Source of the DNA: a candidate division FCPU426 bacterium
Lineage (GTDB): Bacteria; Oederibacteriota; PGYV01; Palsa-1178
NCBI GenBank assembly: GCA_003167475.1
Contig: PMTB01000093.1
Coordinates: forward strand, 1-33,396
Reading direction: 5' to 3'
Length of the DNA stretch: 33,396 bases
How positions within the stretch are numbered: the stretch's first letter is position 1; the number at the start of each line of letters is the position of its first letter. Shown in pieces: positions 6,943-14,802 of the stretch. Under the pieces are notes generated by a model, which was not told where the DNA came from, made no database searches, and saw only the letters and a list, made by a program, of their open reading frames with translations. Position numbers and translations under genes: made by a program.

Positions 6943-8484
6943 ATGGAATTCAAACCAAGCATAGAACTCAAAGTGTCCGGTGTCTGCGAACTGTCAAAAG
7001 CAGGCCCGTCCGGAGTGGTCATATTCGGGGCTTCCGGAGACCTTGCCGGCAAAAAGCTTATCCCGTCATTTTTTAACCTTGTGAATCTCGGGAGCGTACC
7101 CGGCAATTTTTTTATCCTTGGCGTCGGCCGCACCGTATTGGATGATGATTCATTCAGGGCAAAGGTCAGGCTGGCCGTGTTCGCAGCCGGGGAAAGAAAT
7201 GAAAGCCTCATAAATAATTTTTGCTCAAAATGTTTTTATGCGCACGGCGATTACGCGGACCCAACAGCATATAAAAGCATCGGGGACAGGCTCGGCGCGC
7301 TTGAAAAAACCTTTTCGACGGCCGGAAACAGGGTCTTCATACTCGCGATACCGCCGACTCTCTACAAGACGGTCGTGTCGAATCTCGGGAAAAGCGGCCT
7401 TATGGAAAAAGGCAGGATTGAAGGCCCGTTCCACAGGCTTATGGTTGAAAAACCGTTTGGGCGGGACTTGGAGAGCGCAAAGGATTTAAACAATGAGATC
7501 CTCAAATATATCGACGACACCCAGGTGTACAGGGTGGACCATTACCTCGGTAAAAATACGGTGCAGAACATACTTGTCTTCAGGTTCGCCAACGCAATAT
7601 TCGAGCCTGTCTGGAACAATGAGTACGTGGACCACGTGCAGATAACTGTCGCCGAGGCGGCGGGTGTTGAGAACAGGGCGGGATATTTTGAGGAAGCGGG
7701 CATGATACGCGACATGCTGCAAAACCATATACTTCAGTTGGTTTCGCTTGTCGCTATGGAGCGGCCCAGGACGCTCGACTCGGAGGAAATAAGGGATTCG
7801 AAAAAAGATGTCATAAACTCCATACGGCCTTTTGATCTCGATAAAATTTATGAGAATATACTAAGGGGACAGTATAAGGAAGGTTTCATAGGCGCGCGCA
7901 AGGTGCCGGCTTACACCTCTGAACCCGGCGTCGGGGAAAAATCATGCACCGAGACTTTTTTCGCTGTAAAACTTTCCGTAGACAATAAAAAGTGGAAGGG
8001 TGTGCCTTTTTATGTCAGGTCGGGTAAAAGAATGTCAAAAAAATATTCCGCGATAACGGTTGTTTTTAAGCCTGTTAAGGACCATATTTTCAGCGATGCA
8101 GGCACAGATCCCCAGCCTAACGCCCTTACATTTTACCTCCAGCCGCAGCAGGGGGTATCCATTAAGTTCATGGCCAAAGTCCCTGGCTCAAAAATGTGCC
8201 TGTCGCCCCTGGACATGGATTTCAATTACAAGGACAAGTTCGGCTCCGACATAGCGGATGATTACGGCACCATAATACTGGACTGCATGCTCGGGGACCA
8301 GACGCTTTTCTGGAGAAAGGACGGCGTGGAAGCGTCATGGAAACTTTTAACGCCTGTCCTGCATAAGTGGGAATCATGTTCTTTGAATGAAAAGAACAGG
8401 ATGTTGCATTTTTACGCCGCAGGCACAAACGGGCCCAAAGAGTCGGATGAATTCATCAGGAAAGACGGCCGTGAATGGATCTGA
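6943..8484 (+). CDS. zwf: Glucose-6-phosphate 1-dehydrogenase
   Basis: This 513-residue enzyme makes 6-phosphogluconolactone and NAD(P)H from glucose 6-phosphate, the entry step of the oxidative pentose phosphate pathway. Nucleotide binding is IFGASGDLAGKKL (27-39), followed by MVEKPFGRDL (167-176) and the substrate motif RVDHYLGKN (197-205). About 20 residues precede the usual family start, so a later start cannot be excluded, but no alternative has a better ribosome site. The ATG begins one base after the gnd stop with only a weak AGAG before it, suggesting translational coupling to gnd. Confidence 0.97.
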   Translation: MEFKPSIELKVSGVCELSKAGPSGVVIFGASGDLAGKKLIPSFFNLVNLGSVPGNFFILGVGRTVLDDDSFRAKVRLAVFAAGERNESLINNFCSKCFYAHGDYADPTAYKSIGDRLGALEKTFSTAGNRVFILAIPPTLYKTVVSNLGKSGLMEKGRIEGPFHRLMVEKPFGRDLESAKDLNNEILKYIDDTQVYRVDHYLGKNTVQNILVFRFANAIFEPVWNNEYVDHVQITVAEAAGVENRAGYFEEAGMIRDMLQNHILQLVSLVAMERPRTLDSEEIRDSKKDVINSIRPFDLDKIYENILRGQYKEGFIGARKVPAYTSEPGVGEKSCTETFFAVKLSVDNKKWKGVPFYVRSGKRMSKKYSAITVVFKPVKDHIFSDAGTDPQPNALTFYLQPQQGVSIKFMAKVPGSKMCLSPLDMDFNYKDKFGSDIADDYGTIILDCMLGDQTLFWRKDGVEASWKLLTPVLHKWESCSLNEKNRMLHFYAAGTNGPKESDEFIRKDGREWI

Positions 8485-8517
8485 ACTTGTCTTGCTGGTT
8501 TTGATCCGATCCGCGTA

Positions 8518-8559
8518 CGGAACGCATATCCAGCTCTGCAGGACTTCGTATGCGTTCCG
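8518..8559. repeat. Hairpin between zwf and pgl
   Basis: Perfect 11-base arms CGGAACGCATA (8518-8528) and its complement (8549-8559) with a 20-base loop, in the 101-base gap between zwf and pgl. There is no T-run, so it is not a typical intrinsic terminator; it may affect mRNA stability or be another small repeat. Confidence 0.75.
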
Positions 8560-8585
8560 CCGCCGGCTTTTCTAACGGGGAAACA

Positions 8586-9305
8586 ATGAAAAAAACAATT
8601 ACAGAATTCAGGGATATTAATGAACTCAGCTCCGCCGCCGCCGGCTACGTTTATGCCGCGGCAAAGGCCGAGGTCAAAAGAAAAGGTTATTTCACTCTTG
8701 CCCTGTCCGGCGGCAAAACCATAATCCCTTTCTATAAAAAGCTCGTCAGGGAAAAGATGCCCTGGAAAAAAACCTATATATTCTGGCAGGACGACAGGTT
8801 CGTCAAATACTCCCACAAAGACAGCAATGTCAGGCTTGTATTCGACAACCTGATATCCCCCGCAAAAATCCCATTTGACAATATCTACCCCGCGCCGGCC
8901 CATGATAATTTCGCTCCAGCGCATAAGGCTGCATGGGTTTATGAACTTATAATAAGGCAGGTATTCAAACATTTACGGCCGGGCAAAGCCATGCCGTCGT
9001 TTGACCTTATTATCGGCGGCATGGGGGATGACGGCCACACAGCCTCGCTTTTCCCCGGGGACGTAAAAGCACTCAATGAAAAAACAAAGCTGATAACATC
9101 GGTCAAGGCCCCGAAATACGCGGCGATCAGGGAACGCATAACCATGACACTGAAACTTATGAATAAAGCGAAGAATATACTGATGCTCACCGAAGAAAAA
9201 GGAAGGGAAGCAGTTTTAGAGCGTGTCCTGAAAGGCGATAAAAGATACCCGGCCGCGCGCCTGAACCCAAAAGAGCGCCTGACGTGGATGATAGCAAAAA
9301 CTTAG
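8586..9305 (+). CDS. pgl: 6-phosphogluconolactonase (DevB/Pgl type)
   Basis: This 239-residue protein hydrolyses 6-phosphoglucono-lactone, linking the Zwf and Gnd steps. It belongs to the glucosamine-6-phosphate isomerase/lactonase fold: SGGKT at 41-45, FWQDDR at 67-72 and the signature GMGDDGHTASLFP at 145-157. The start at 8586 has GGGGAA before it; an upstream in-frame ATG at 8550 lies in the hairpin and is rejected. With tkt, gnd and zwf it gives the complete oxidative branch plus transketolase in one stretch. Transaldolase, epimerase and isomerase are not in the window. Confidence 0.95.
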   Translation: MKKTITEFRDINELSSAAAGYVYAAAKAEVKRKGYFTLALSGGKTIIPFYKKLVREKMPWKKTYIFWQDDRFVKYSHKDSNVRLVFDNLISPAKIPFDNIYPAPAHDNFAPAHKAAWVYELIIRQVFKHLRPGKAMPSFDLIIGGMGDDGHTASLFPGDVKALNEKTKLITSVKAPKYAAIRERITMTLKLMNKAKNILMLTEEKGREAVLERVLKGDKRYPAARLNPKERLTWMIAKT

Positions 9306-9344
9306 CATTCAAGACTAAAAACTTATGACCGGGGGTGGCTTTAA

Positions 9345-9641
9345 GTGGCGAAAGACGAAAAGGAAATAGTGGAAATGATCGTGAAGTACAACGCGCATAA
9401 AGGCGGGGCAAAAGGCGAGTGGTATGTGGGAGCGGCCAAGGACCCGAAAAAAGACCTGTTCAAGACCCATGGCGTGATAAAGGAAAAGGATTTCTGGGTG
9501 TACGATTTTGCAGTTGACGTACAGGAACTCGGCCGAGCCATGGACAAGTTGCTTATGATGGGCTACGACGGCGAAGCCCCGAAAGCCTATGATGGACTTG
9601 GGTTTTATGTTTACCAAAAAAGGCAGCATACAAAGGAATGA
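9345..9641 (+). CDS. Small conserved protein with degenerate GIY-YIG-like pattern
   Basis: This 98-residue protein uses a GTG start, preceded by a GGGGGTGG stretch, 39 bases after pgl, and is probably read from the same transcript. No signal peptide or membrane segment is seen. Residues 24-42 (GEWYVGAAKDPKKDLFKTH) resemble the GIY-YIG nuclease pattern of Tyr, Tyr/Val-Gly, Asp-Pro and a downstream His, but the catalytic Arg position is Asp, and the usual downstream Glu is not clear. Similar small WYVG-x-DP proteins seem to exist as uncharacterised ORFs, from memory. Function unknown; nuclease activity is not claimed. Confidence 0.6.
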   Translation: MAKDEKEIVEMIVKYNAHKGGAKGEWYVGAAKDPKKDLFKTHGVIKEKDFWVYDFAVDVQELGRAMDKLLMMGYDGEAPKAYDGLGFYVYQKRQHTKE

Positions 9642-9668
9642 TAAAGGGAAATATAATGTTTTTGTATG

Positions 9669-9771
9669 TGTAGCCGCAACCTTTAGGTTGCGGATTTTGT
9701 TCTGCCGGTGTCAGCATTAATACCGTTGCTACGATCCAAACAAGATCCGCAACCTAAAGGTTGCGGCTACA
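9669..9771. repeat. Nested palindrome of the GTAGCCGCAACCT family
   Basis: Perfect 27-base arms at 9669-9695 and 9745-9771. Each arm is itself nearly palindromic (CCGCAACCTTTAGGTTGCGG), so it can fold as one long hairpin or two short ones. A related single hairpin is at 16961-16994. The rest of the 391-base gap from 9642 to 10032 shows no coding potential, only a possible promoter near 9957. Confidence 0.9.
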
Positions 9772-9956
9772 TAATCAAAACTAAATACGCGCATTTAAAA
9801 TTTTTTTTGCGGAGAAAAAATAATGTTAATTGCGATGAAAGATGGGGCCGGGTCTTGATCTGATACTTGATAAAATATAGTCCGTCTCCGGAGCGCCGCA
9901 TAATTTCCGGCAAATGGCGGCCGTCTAATGAGGATTTCAAATCTATAATATAACAA

Positions 9957-9984
9957 TTGACAATATTGCGCGCAGGAGTATTGT
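9957..9984 (+). promoter_or_regulatory. Possible sigma-70 promoter for methyltransferase/YeiH genes
   Basis: TTGACA (9957-9962), 16-base spacer, TATTGT (9979-9984), 48 bases before the methyltransferase start at 10033. The -35 is consensus and the -10 is fair. No experimental support. Confidence 0.4.
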
Positions 9985-10032
9985 AACTATCTGGCGTTTA
10001 TAAAAGACGTAATCCTGACAGGAGGAATAATA

Positions 10033-10638
10033 ATGAGCACATTTGACGGCAGGGCAAAGGCCTGGGACCAGCCTGATAAGATAAAACTCTCAATCGCGAT
10101 TTCCATGTGTATGACCGGGGTTTTGAATCCGGATAAAAAAATGACCGCTGTGGATATAGGCGCGGGAACAGGGCTGGTCACTATTGAGTTCGCAAAGCAT
10201 GTAAAAAGCGTCACGGCCATGGATTCCTCGGAGGGCATGCTTGCGGTGCTCGGGGAAAAAATAGGGTCCAATAAAATAAAAAATATAAAGACCGCGGTTT
10301 TTGACGCTGACAAGGACGAGCCGGGCATAGAACCGGTCGATATTGCGGTAAGTTCCATGGCCATGCACCATGTCAAAGACACCGCTGCTTTCGCCAAAAA
10401 AGTTTATAAAATGCTTAAAGTCGGCGGACGTATGGCCATTGCCGACCTGGAAAAGGAAGACGGGACTTTCCATGGCGAGGATTCCGCGAGCGTCAAGCAC
10501 CATGGATTTGAAAGGCCCGGGCTTGAAAAAAAATTCAAGGCAGCCGGGTTCAAGAACATAAGGTTTTCAACCGCTTATGAAATACCAAGGGGGAAAAAGA
10601 AGTACCCGGTATTCCTCATGATAGGGGAAAAGAAATAA
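10033..10638 (+). CDS. SAM-dependent class I methyltransferase
   Basis: This 201-residue protein has the class I methyltransferase fold: SAM-binding motif I AVDIGAGTGLVT (39-50), an acidic residue ending strand 2 (D64 in AMDSSEGML), DIAVSSMAMHHV as motif post-II (103-114), and MLKVGGRMAIAD as motif III (127-138). It is most like the UbiE/methyltransferase-domain group that acts on small molecules. The ATG has a good CAGGAGG site. The YeiH-type transporter begins one base after its stop, so the two are coexpressed. The substrate is unknown. Confidence 0.88.
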   Translation: MSTFDGRAKAWDQPDKIKLSIAISMCMTGVLNPDKKMTAVDIGAGTGLVTIEFAKHVKSVTAMDSSEGMLAVLGEKIGSNKIKNIKTAVFDADKDEPGIEPVDIAVSSMAMHHVKDTAAFAKKVYKMLKVGGRMAIADLEKEDGTFHGEDSASVKHHGFERPGLEKKFKAAGFKNIRFSTAYEIPRGKKKYPVFLMIGEKK

Positions 10639-10639
10639 C

Positions 10640-11644
10640 ATGGCTTGGATAAAGGAAAATATCAAAGGTATATTGCTTTCTTTCGTAATCGCATTGACTG
10701 CGGTTTTCCTCGGTATGTTGGTTCCCATAGTGGGAGGGGCTGTTTTCGGGATCTTGCTCGGTATATTATTCGGCAACACCATAGGCAGGCCCGACGGCAC
10801 CGCGCATGGTATACAATTCACCTCCAAAAAAGTCCTGCAGTGGGCCATCATAGCCCTTGGCGGGGGTTTAAGTTTAAAGCAGGTACTTGCCACCGGAATG
10901 ACATCGCTATACGTTATGATATTTACCCTGTCGGCCGCGTTTATCACCGCGTATCTTTTTGGGCGGCTGTTGAAAGTACCGCTTAAACTTACCAGCCTCA
11001 TAGGCATGGGCACTGCCATTTGCGGCGGCTCGGCAATCGCGGCTATTTCACCTATAATCGAGGCGGAGGACCAGGACATAGCCTACGCAATATCCACGGT
11101 CTTTATGTTCAATGTAATCGCCATAATAGTTTTTCCCGCGCTCGGCCATTTGATGGGCTTGAGCCAGCACGGTTTCGGGCTGTGGGCGGGCACCGCTATT
11201 AACGATACGTCATCGGTGGTGGCGGCCGCCTACAGTTACGGCAATGACGCGGGCGCTTACGCAACAATAGTGAAATTGACGCGCACGACAATGATAATAC
11301 CCATATCGCTTATATTCGCTGCGGTCGTATTTTTCAACCGTGAAAAAGACGCTGAAAAAAAACATGTCCATTACAGTTTCGTAAAGATATTCCCATGGTT
11401 CATCCTCTGGTTCCTCGCGGCCTCCCTGCTCAATACAACCGGGATAATCGGCCCTGACGCCGCGAAATTCTGCACAGAAGCCGGAAAATTCATGATAGTC
11501 CTCGCATTGTCCGCGATCGGCCTGCATTCGGACTTTAAGAAAATGATGAAAACCGGTCTTAAGCCGATGCTGCTCGGGCTCATAGTGTGGTTTGCGGTAG
11601 CATTGACCGGCATAATGGTCCAAAAGCTCACCGGACAGCTTTAA
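10640..11644 (+). CDS. YeiH/UPF0324-family membrane transporter (putative sulfate exporter)
   Basis: This 334-residue integral membrane protein of about ten helices matches the YeiH (UPF0324) family, labelled putative sulfate exporter in databases, though the substrate is not firmly known. Typical segments are LQWAIIALGGGLSLKQVL, IGMGTAICGGSAIAAISPII, GHLMGLSQHGFGLWAGTAIN-DTSSVVAA and the end with GLHSDFKKM. A GGGGA stretch lies in the upstream gene's last codons, so translation is probably coupled to the methyltransferase. Convergent with the next gene, which ends 58 bases away. Confidence 0.88.
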   Translation: MAWIKENIKGILLSFVIALTAVFLGMLVPIVGGAVFGILLGILFGNTIGRPDGTAHGIQFTSKKVLQWAIIALGGGLSLKQVLATGMTSLYVMIFTLSAAFITAYLFGRLLKVPLKLTSLIGMGTAICGGSAIAAISPIIEAEDQDIAYAISTVFMFNVIAIIVFPALGHLMGLSQHGFGLWAGTAINDTSSVVAAAYSYGNDAGAYATIVKLTRTTMIIPISLIFAAVVFFNREKDAEKKHVHYSFVKIFPWFILWFLAASLLNTTGIIGPDAAKFCTEAGKFMIVLALSAIGLHSDFKKMMKTGLKPMLLGLIVWFAVALTGIMVQKLTGQL

Positions 11645-11702
11645 TAATTTGTGGGTTAAATTCCAAGCAGCTTGCTGCGGGGTAGTTTATTCCGGGGCAA
11701 TA

Positions 11703-13157
11703 TTATTTTTTCACCATATAAATAACTTTTACCTTCATTTTTTTCCCGGCAGGCAGGGTTATATACCCGTCTTCCGCGCTGAAATCCTTCCAGTCTTTGC
11801 CGTCTATGTCCACGCTTTTTATGACGACAGATTTGTCTTCCAGCAGGCTTACATACATTTTTTCTCCGGATGAATCCGCGCTCGGGTTAAAATACAGGGT
11901 GGCTTCGGTTTTGTTGACGTACAGGCTCAGGTAAAGGTATGAGAAGAGGCACTGTTCCATGGAATGATACGCTGATTTATAGGAATCGGCTTTTTTGCGC
12001 GACATGGGTTTTCCGTCGCGCGTGAGCTCGGCGTAGCATTCCCCGTTCTTTTTATCCAGGAAATTTTTGTCCCAGAACTGCGCGCATTTTACGAACTTAT
12101 CGAGATATTTGTTGTCGCGGGTGTTGTTGAACATATTGAGCATCAGCATATTTCCCTCTTCCTGCGTCCACCAGTCCTTCTGGTCCTCGTAACTTTTAGG
12201 GTCGTCCGCCAGAAATCTGAAGTACCAGCCGCCGTATTTATTGTCCCACATGTATTTCATCTGGGCCGCGGCAATTTTTTGCGCCGTTTCGAGGTACTTT
12301 TTATCCCCGGTCAGGTTATACATGCGCATCATGATCCAGCCTGTCTTCAGGTTATGGCCGACCCAAAGGTTTGATTCGGTCCGGGTCCAGTCCTGCGAAA
12401 ATGTTTCGCCCACAGAAGAAGTTTTTGGGTCCACCATGTGCGCGGCGTCCGCGTTGGCCGCGGCTTTTAAGTCTGCGAGGATTGCCGGGTCTTTGGTGGC
12501 CATGTAATAATAGAGCAGATAGGCCGTGAAGGTGTCTATCTGCGAATTGAATGATTTATTGGTCGTGACAATTTCCCAGCCATTGCCCACGGACGCGTAA
12601 TAACCGCCGTATTCTTTGTCCCAGGCTTTTGTCTGCATGAGTTCATGCGTTTTTTTGACATAAGAAAATGCGTCCTTGTCGCGGGTGACCAGGTAATAAA
12701 ATACCGGGCCGAGGCTGCCGTAGGTCTCGTCAAAAAGGTTTTTATTACCGGAGTCGGGTTCATTGGACTCATCCACATTGGTATGCCAGCCGCCGTTCTC
12801 CTTGTCAAAGCAGTACTGCCCCAAAAAGTCCATGCCGTGTTTCGCGAATTCAAGGTATTTATCGTCGCCCGAAAGCATATAGGCCGCGCAGAAGCCGTAT
12901 ACAATACGCGAATTCATGCGGGTGTATTTGTTGCTTGAAGGGGAGACTGTGCCGTCTTCTTCCACGTCGGTAAAAAATCCGCCGTTGTCCTTATCAATGG
13001 TCTTTTCCCAGAACGGTATGAGGTTGTTTATCGCCTGCGACTGCCAGTAGGCAGGGGCATTGACATCAGCCTGCGTAGAGGCATGTATGGTTGGAACCGC
13101 GGAAAAAATAACAATGAAAGTCAATAAAGTGAAGATCCTGCGTGCGGGGTTTATCAT
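11703..13157 (-). CDS. Secreted AGE-family (N-acylglucosamine/cellobiose 2-epimerase-like) protein
   Basis: This 484-residue protein has a signal peptide (1-26, cleavage near IHA/S), an alpha6/alpha6-barrel domain (about 35-415) and a C-terminal beta-rich extension (about 416-484). The barrel shows repeated DKxNGG-type turns at the helix pairs (56, 118, 181, 306, 368). VGHNLKTGW (H268) and YHSMEQCLFSYLY (H398) match the two catalytic-His regions of AGE and cellobiose/mannobiose 2-epimerases. AAGGAG precedes the ATG. Known family epimerases are mostly cytoplasmic, so export is unusual; it could instead be a related GH-like hydrolase or aldose-ketose isomerase acting on envelope or extracellular sugars. 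Confidence 0.75.
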   Translation of the reverse strand: MINPARRIFTLLTFIVIFSAVPTIHASTQADVNAPAYWQSQAINNLIPFWEKTIDKDNGGFFTDVEEDGTVSPSSNKYTRMNSRIVYGFCAAYMLSGDDKYLEFAKHGMDFLGQYCFDKENGGWHTNVDESNEPDSGNKNLFDETYGSLGPVFYYLVTRDKDAFSYVKKTHELMQTKAWDKEYGGYYASVGNGWEIVTTNKSFNSQIDTFTAYLLYYYMATKDPAILADLKAAANADAAHMVDPKTSSVGETFSQDWTRTESNLWVGHNLKTGWIMMRMYNLTGDKKYLETAQKIAAAQMKYMWDNKYGGWYFRFLADDPKSYEDQKDWWTQEEGNMLMLNMFNNTRDNKYLDKFVKCAQFWDKNFLDKKNGECYAELTRDGKPMSRKKADSYKSAYHSMEQCLFSYLYLSLYVNKTEATLYFNPSADSSGEKMYVSLLEDKSVVIKSVDIDGKDWKDFSAEDGYITLPAGKKMKVKVIYMVKK

Positions 13158-13299
13158 TTAAGCTCCTTAAAAAAGTATTTGTTGTGCCGGTTTAATATAA
13201 AAACAACAGCCTATATTAATAAAACGGACATTAAACAGGAACGTTGCAAAAAAACGGCCCGCCCGGATAGTAAGTCCAAAGCGACATAAATTGTCAGAT

Positions 13300-13329
13300 T
13301 TGACAAAACCCTTTTCGGTGAAGTATACT
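13300..13329 (+). promoter_or_regulatory. Sigma-70-like promoter
   Basis: TTGACA (13300-13305), 18-base spacer, TATACT (13324-13329), reading towards the small Arg-rich protein at 13394. This implies a leader of about 55-60 bases. Both hexamers are near consensus. Confidence 0.65.
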
Positions 13330-13393
13330 TATAGTGTAGGAAAGAGGGACAAGCGAAACGCAGGCTGGACCAATAAGAAAGGCGGTGAGTTAT

Positions 13394-13582
13394 ATGTCCG
13401 CTTACAATGACAGAAGGACCGGAAAAGACAGGAGAGAGGGCGACCGCCGCTGGCTCGGGACTTTTAAGGATTTTGTGAAAGATGATAATACAGGTACCGG
13501 GTTGGGAAAGCGGAATTTGGGGCGCAGGTTGCATGAAGACAGAAGAGCGAAACACAATTCCTTAAGTAATATGGGTTTTTAA
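13394..13582 (+). CDS. Small Arg/Asp-rich protein with DRR repeats
   Basis: This 62-residue, highly charged protein has the repeated motif RRTGKDRREGDRR near its N-terminus and RRLHEDRR near its C-terminus, joined by KDFVKDDNTGTGLGKRN. No signal peptide, membrane segment or Cys. I prefer the ATG at 13394, spaced properly from GGCGGTGAG, over the in-frame GTG at 13385. Similar RRSGKDRR-type short proteins occur widely in bacteria without known function (recall, not checked). Its own near-consensus promoter argues that it is a real gene. A nucleic-acid-binding or scaffold role would be a guess. Confidence 0.6.
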   Translation: MSAYNDRRTGKDRREGDRRWLGTFKDFVKDDNTGTGLGKRNLGRRLHEDRRAKHNSLSNMGF

Positions 13583-13736
13583 TTAAAAAACTTCCCAAGG
13601 CCGCCGTACAGCCAGGGGACGAGGGAAGATATCGTCTGGAAAAAAGTCCATCAATAGCGGAAATACAACCTGTGTAAACAACCTCCCTGGGCATATATTA
13701 TAAATGGAAACAAAATATATGTTATGGGAGAAAAAA

Positions 13737-14552
13737 ATGAAAAAAATGAATTTACTTGTCCTGGTCCTATGCATGATGCCTTTGGGATTGGCCGCGGAAG
13801 ACGCAAAACAGGGTGTTGCCCAGGATCAGGCTATTGTTACGCCGCCGGTTGACGCGCAGGAAAAAGCTGCGGACACCCAGTTCTTTAGCATGAGACTTGA
13901 TGTGGATTATACATCCGTAAATATGAAACAGGCCAATGACTCGATGAACGCCGCTTATAACATCAATAAATTCGGATCAGCCATCATAGGCACGCTGGAT
14001 ATGGGTTTTGTCGTTAATTCGTTTTTGACTGCAGGGCCGAAAGCAGGGTATTTATACTGCTTTCCCGCGTCTTACGAGCGTAATTACGCCGGGCCGCTTA
14101 ATTTCAAGACAGTCATGGACGCTTCCCTGATACCTCTTGAAGCAGGCGCGACATTGAAGTTCAACCTGGCTGATACCTCGGTATCAATAAGCACGGGCGC
14201 TTACGCCGGAGTCGGGCTGGCCCACGTGGCAAACAGCGTCGACGTCACCAACGCGGCGAGCCAGAAAGTAAGTTATGTCCAGCCATTTGACGGATTCGGG
14301 TTTTGCGGCGAATTAAACGCGGCAATTGAATTGAAGCTTTCAAAAGGGATAGATTTTAATATAAACGGCGGTTACAGGCTCGCGAATATAGATTATGTGA
14401 CCCAGTCCAAAGACGTCCATTACACTTTTGACGGTATCACAACCACGCAGATAGGCAGCAAAGGCCTGGCTTTAAGGGACGCGGGAAATACCAATGTTCC
14501 TTTTGATTTTTCCGGCTTGAATATCGGAGTTGGAATAAGCATGGGGTTTTAA
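13737..14552 (+). CDS. Predicted outer-membrane beta-barrel protein
   Basis: This 271-residue protein starts at 13737 behind GGGAG; the in-frame ATG at 13704 has no site and would precede the signal peptide with polar residues. Signal peptide about 1-20 (LGLAA/ED). A short polar N-terminus (21-45) is followed by alternating strands, for example FFSMRLDVDYTSVNM, GSAIIGTLDMGFVVNSF and LNAAIELKLSKGIDFNINGG. The protein ends in GISMGF, the C-terminal Phe used by the barrel assembly machine. No homologue was recognised; porin or adhesin-like roles cannot be told apart. It is probably monocistronic. Confidence 0.7.
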   Translation: MKKMNLLVLVLCMMPLGLAAEDAKQGVAQDQAIVTPPVDAQEKAADTQFFSMRLDVDYTSVNMKQANDSMNAAYNINKFGSAIIGTLDMGFVVNSFLTAGPKAGYLYCFPASYERNYAGPLNFKTVMDASLIPLEAGATLKFNLADTSVSISTGAYAGVGLAHVANSVDVTNAASQKVSYVQPFDGFGFCGELNAAIELKLSKGIDFNINGGYRLANIDYVTQSKDVHYTFDGITTTQIGSKGLALRDAGNTNVPFDFSGLNIGVGISMGF

Positions 14553-14580
14553 CTCAAATCCCAGCAAAGGAAGAGAACTT

Positions 14581-14617
14581 GTAGTCGCAGGCCTACGATC
14601 CATCGGCCTGCGCCTAC
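14581..14617. repeat. Hairpin of the GTAG-CGCAGGCC type
   Basis: Arms of 13 bases at 14581-14593 and 14605-14617 with one mismatch and an 11-base loop, 28 bases after the barrel gene. There is no T-run after it. The remaining gap up to 14802 shows no gene. Confidence 0.75.
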
Positions 14618-14802
14618 AGAAGGTAAATGAGATAAGGCAAAATATCCGAATGGCATCGACCAAATAACCTCCCAACGTCCCACCTCTTTTATATTGCATC
14701 CAAAAACACAAAATGTTAATATTATTCCGATATAAGAAAATCCGGGATAATCACGCCTCGTTTTGCCGCATCATTATGCCCGGGAAAATATAGGGGGGTA
14801 AT

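Noticed and set aside
9669..9771. Nested palindromes as a rho-independent terminator or CRISPR repeat.
   Set aside because: No T-run follows and there are only two inverted arms without regularly spaced direct repeats.
11645..11702. Terminator between yeiH-like gene and the convergent epimerase-like gene (GCAG-CTTG-CTGC).
   Set aside because: The stem is only 4-5 bases, too weak to call, although a T-run follows on one side.
13340..13393. Leader of the DRR protein looked briefly like a c-di-GMP (GEMM) riboswitch because of ACGCAGGC.
   Set aside because: The paired stems and the conserved GEMM core are not present.
13583..13703. Possible riboswitch in the leader of the barrel gene at 13737 (short complementary stretches such as CTTCCC with GGGAAG and CCAGGG with CCCTGG).
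   Set aside because: No known riboswitch consensus could be matched, and the pairs are short enough to occur by chance.
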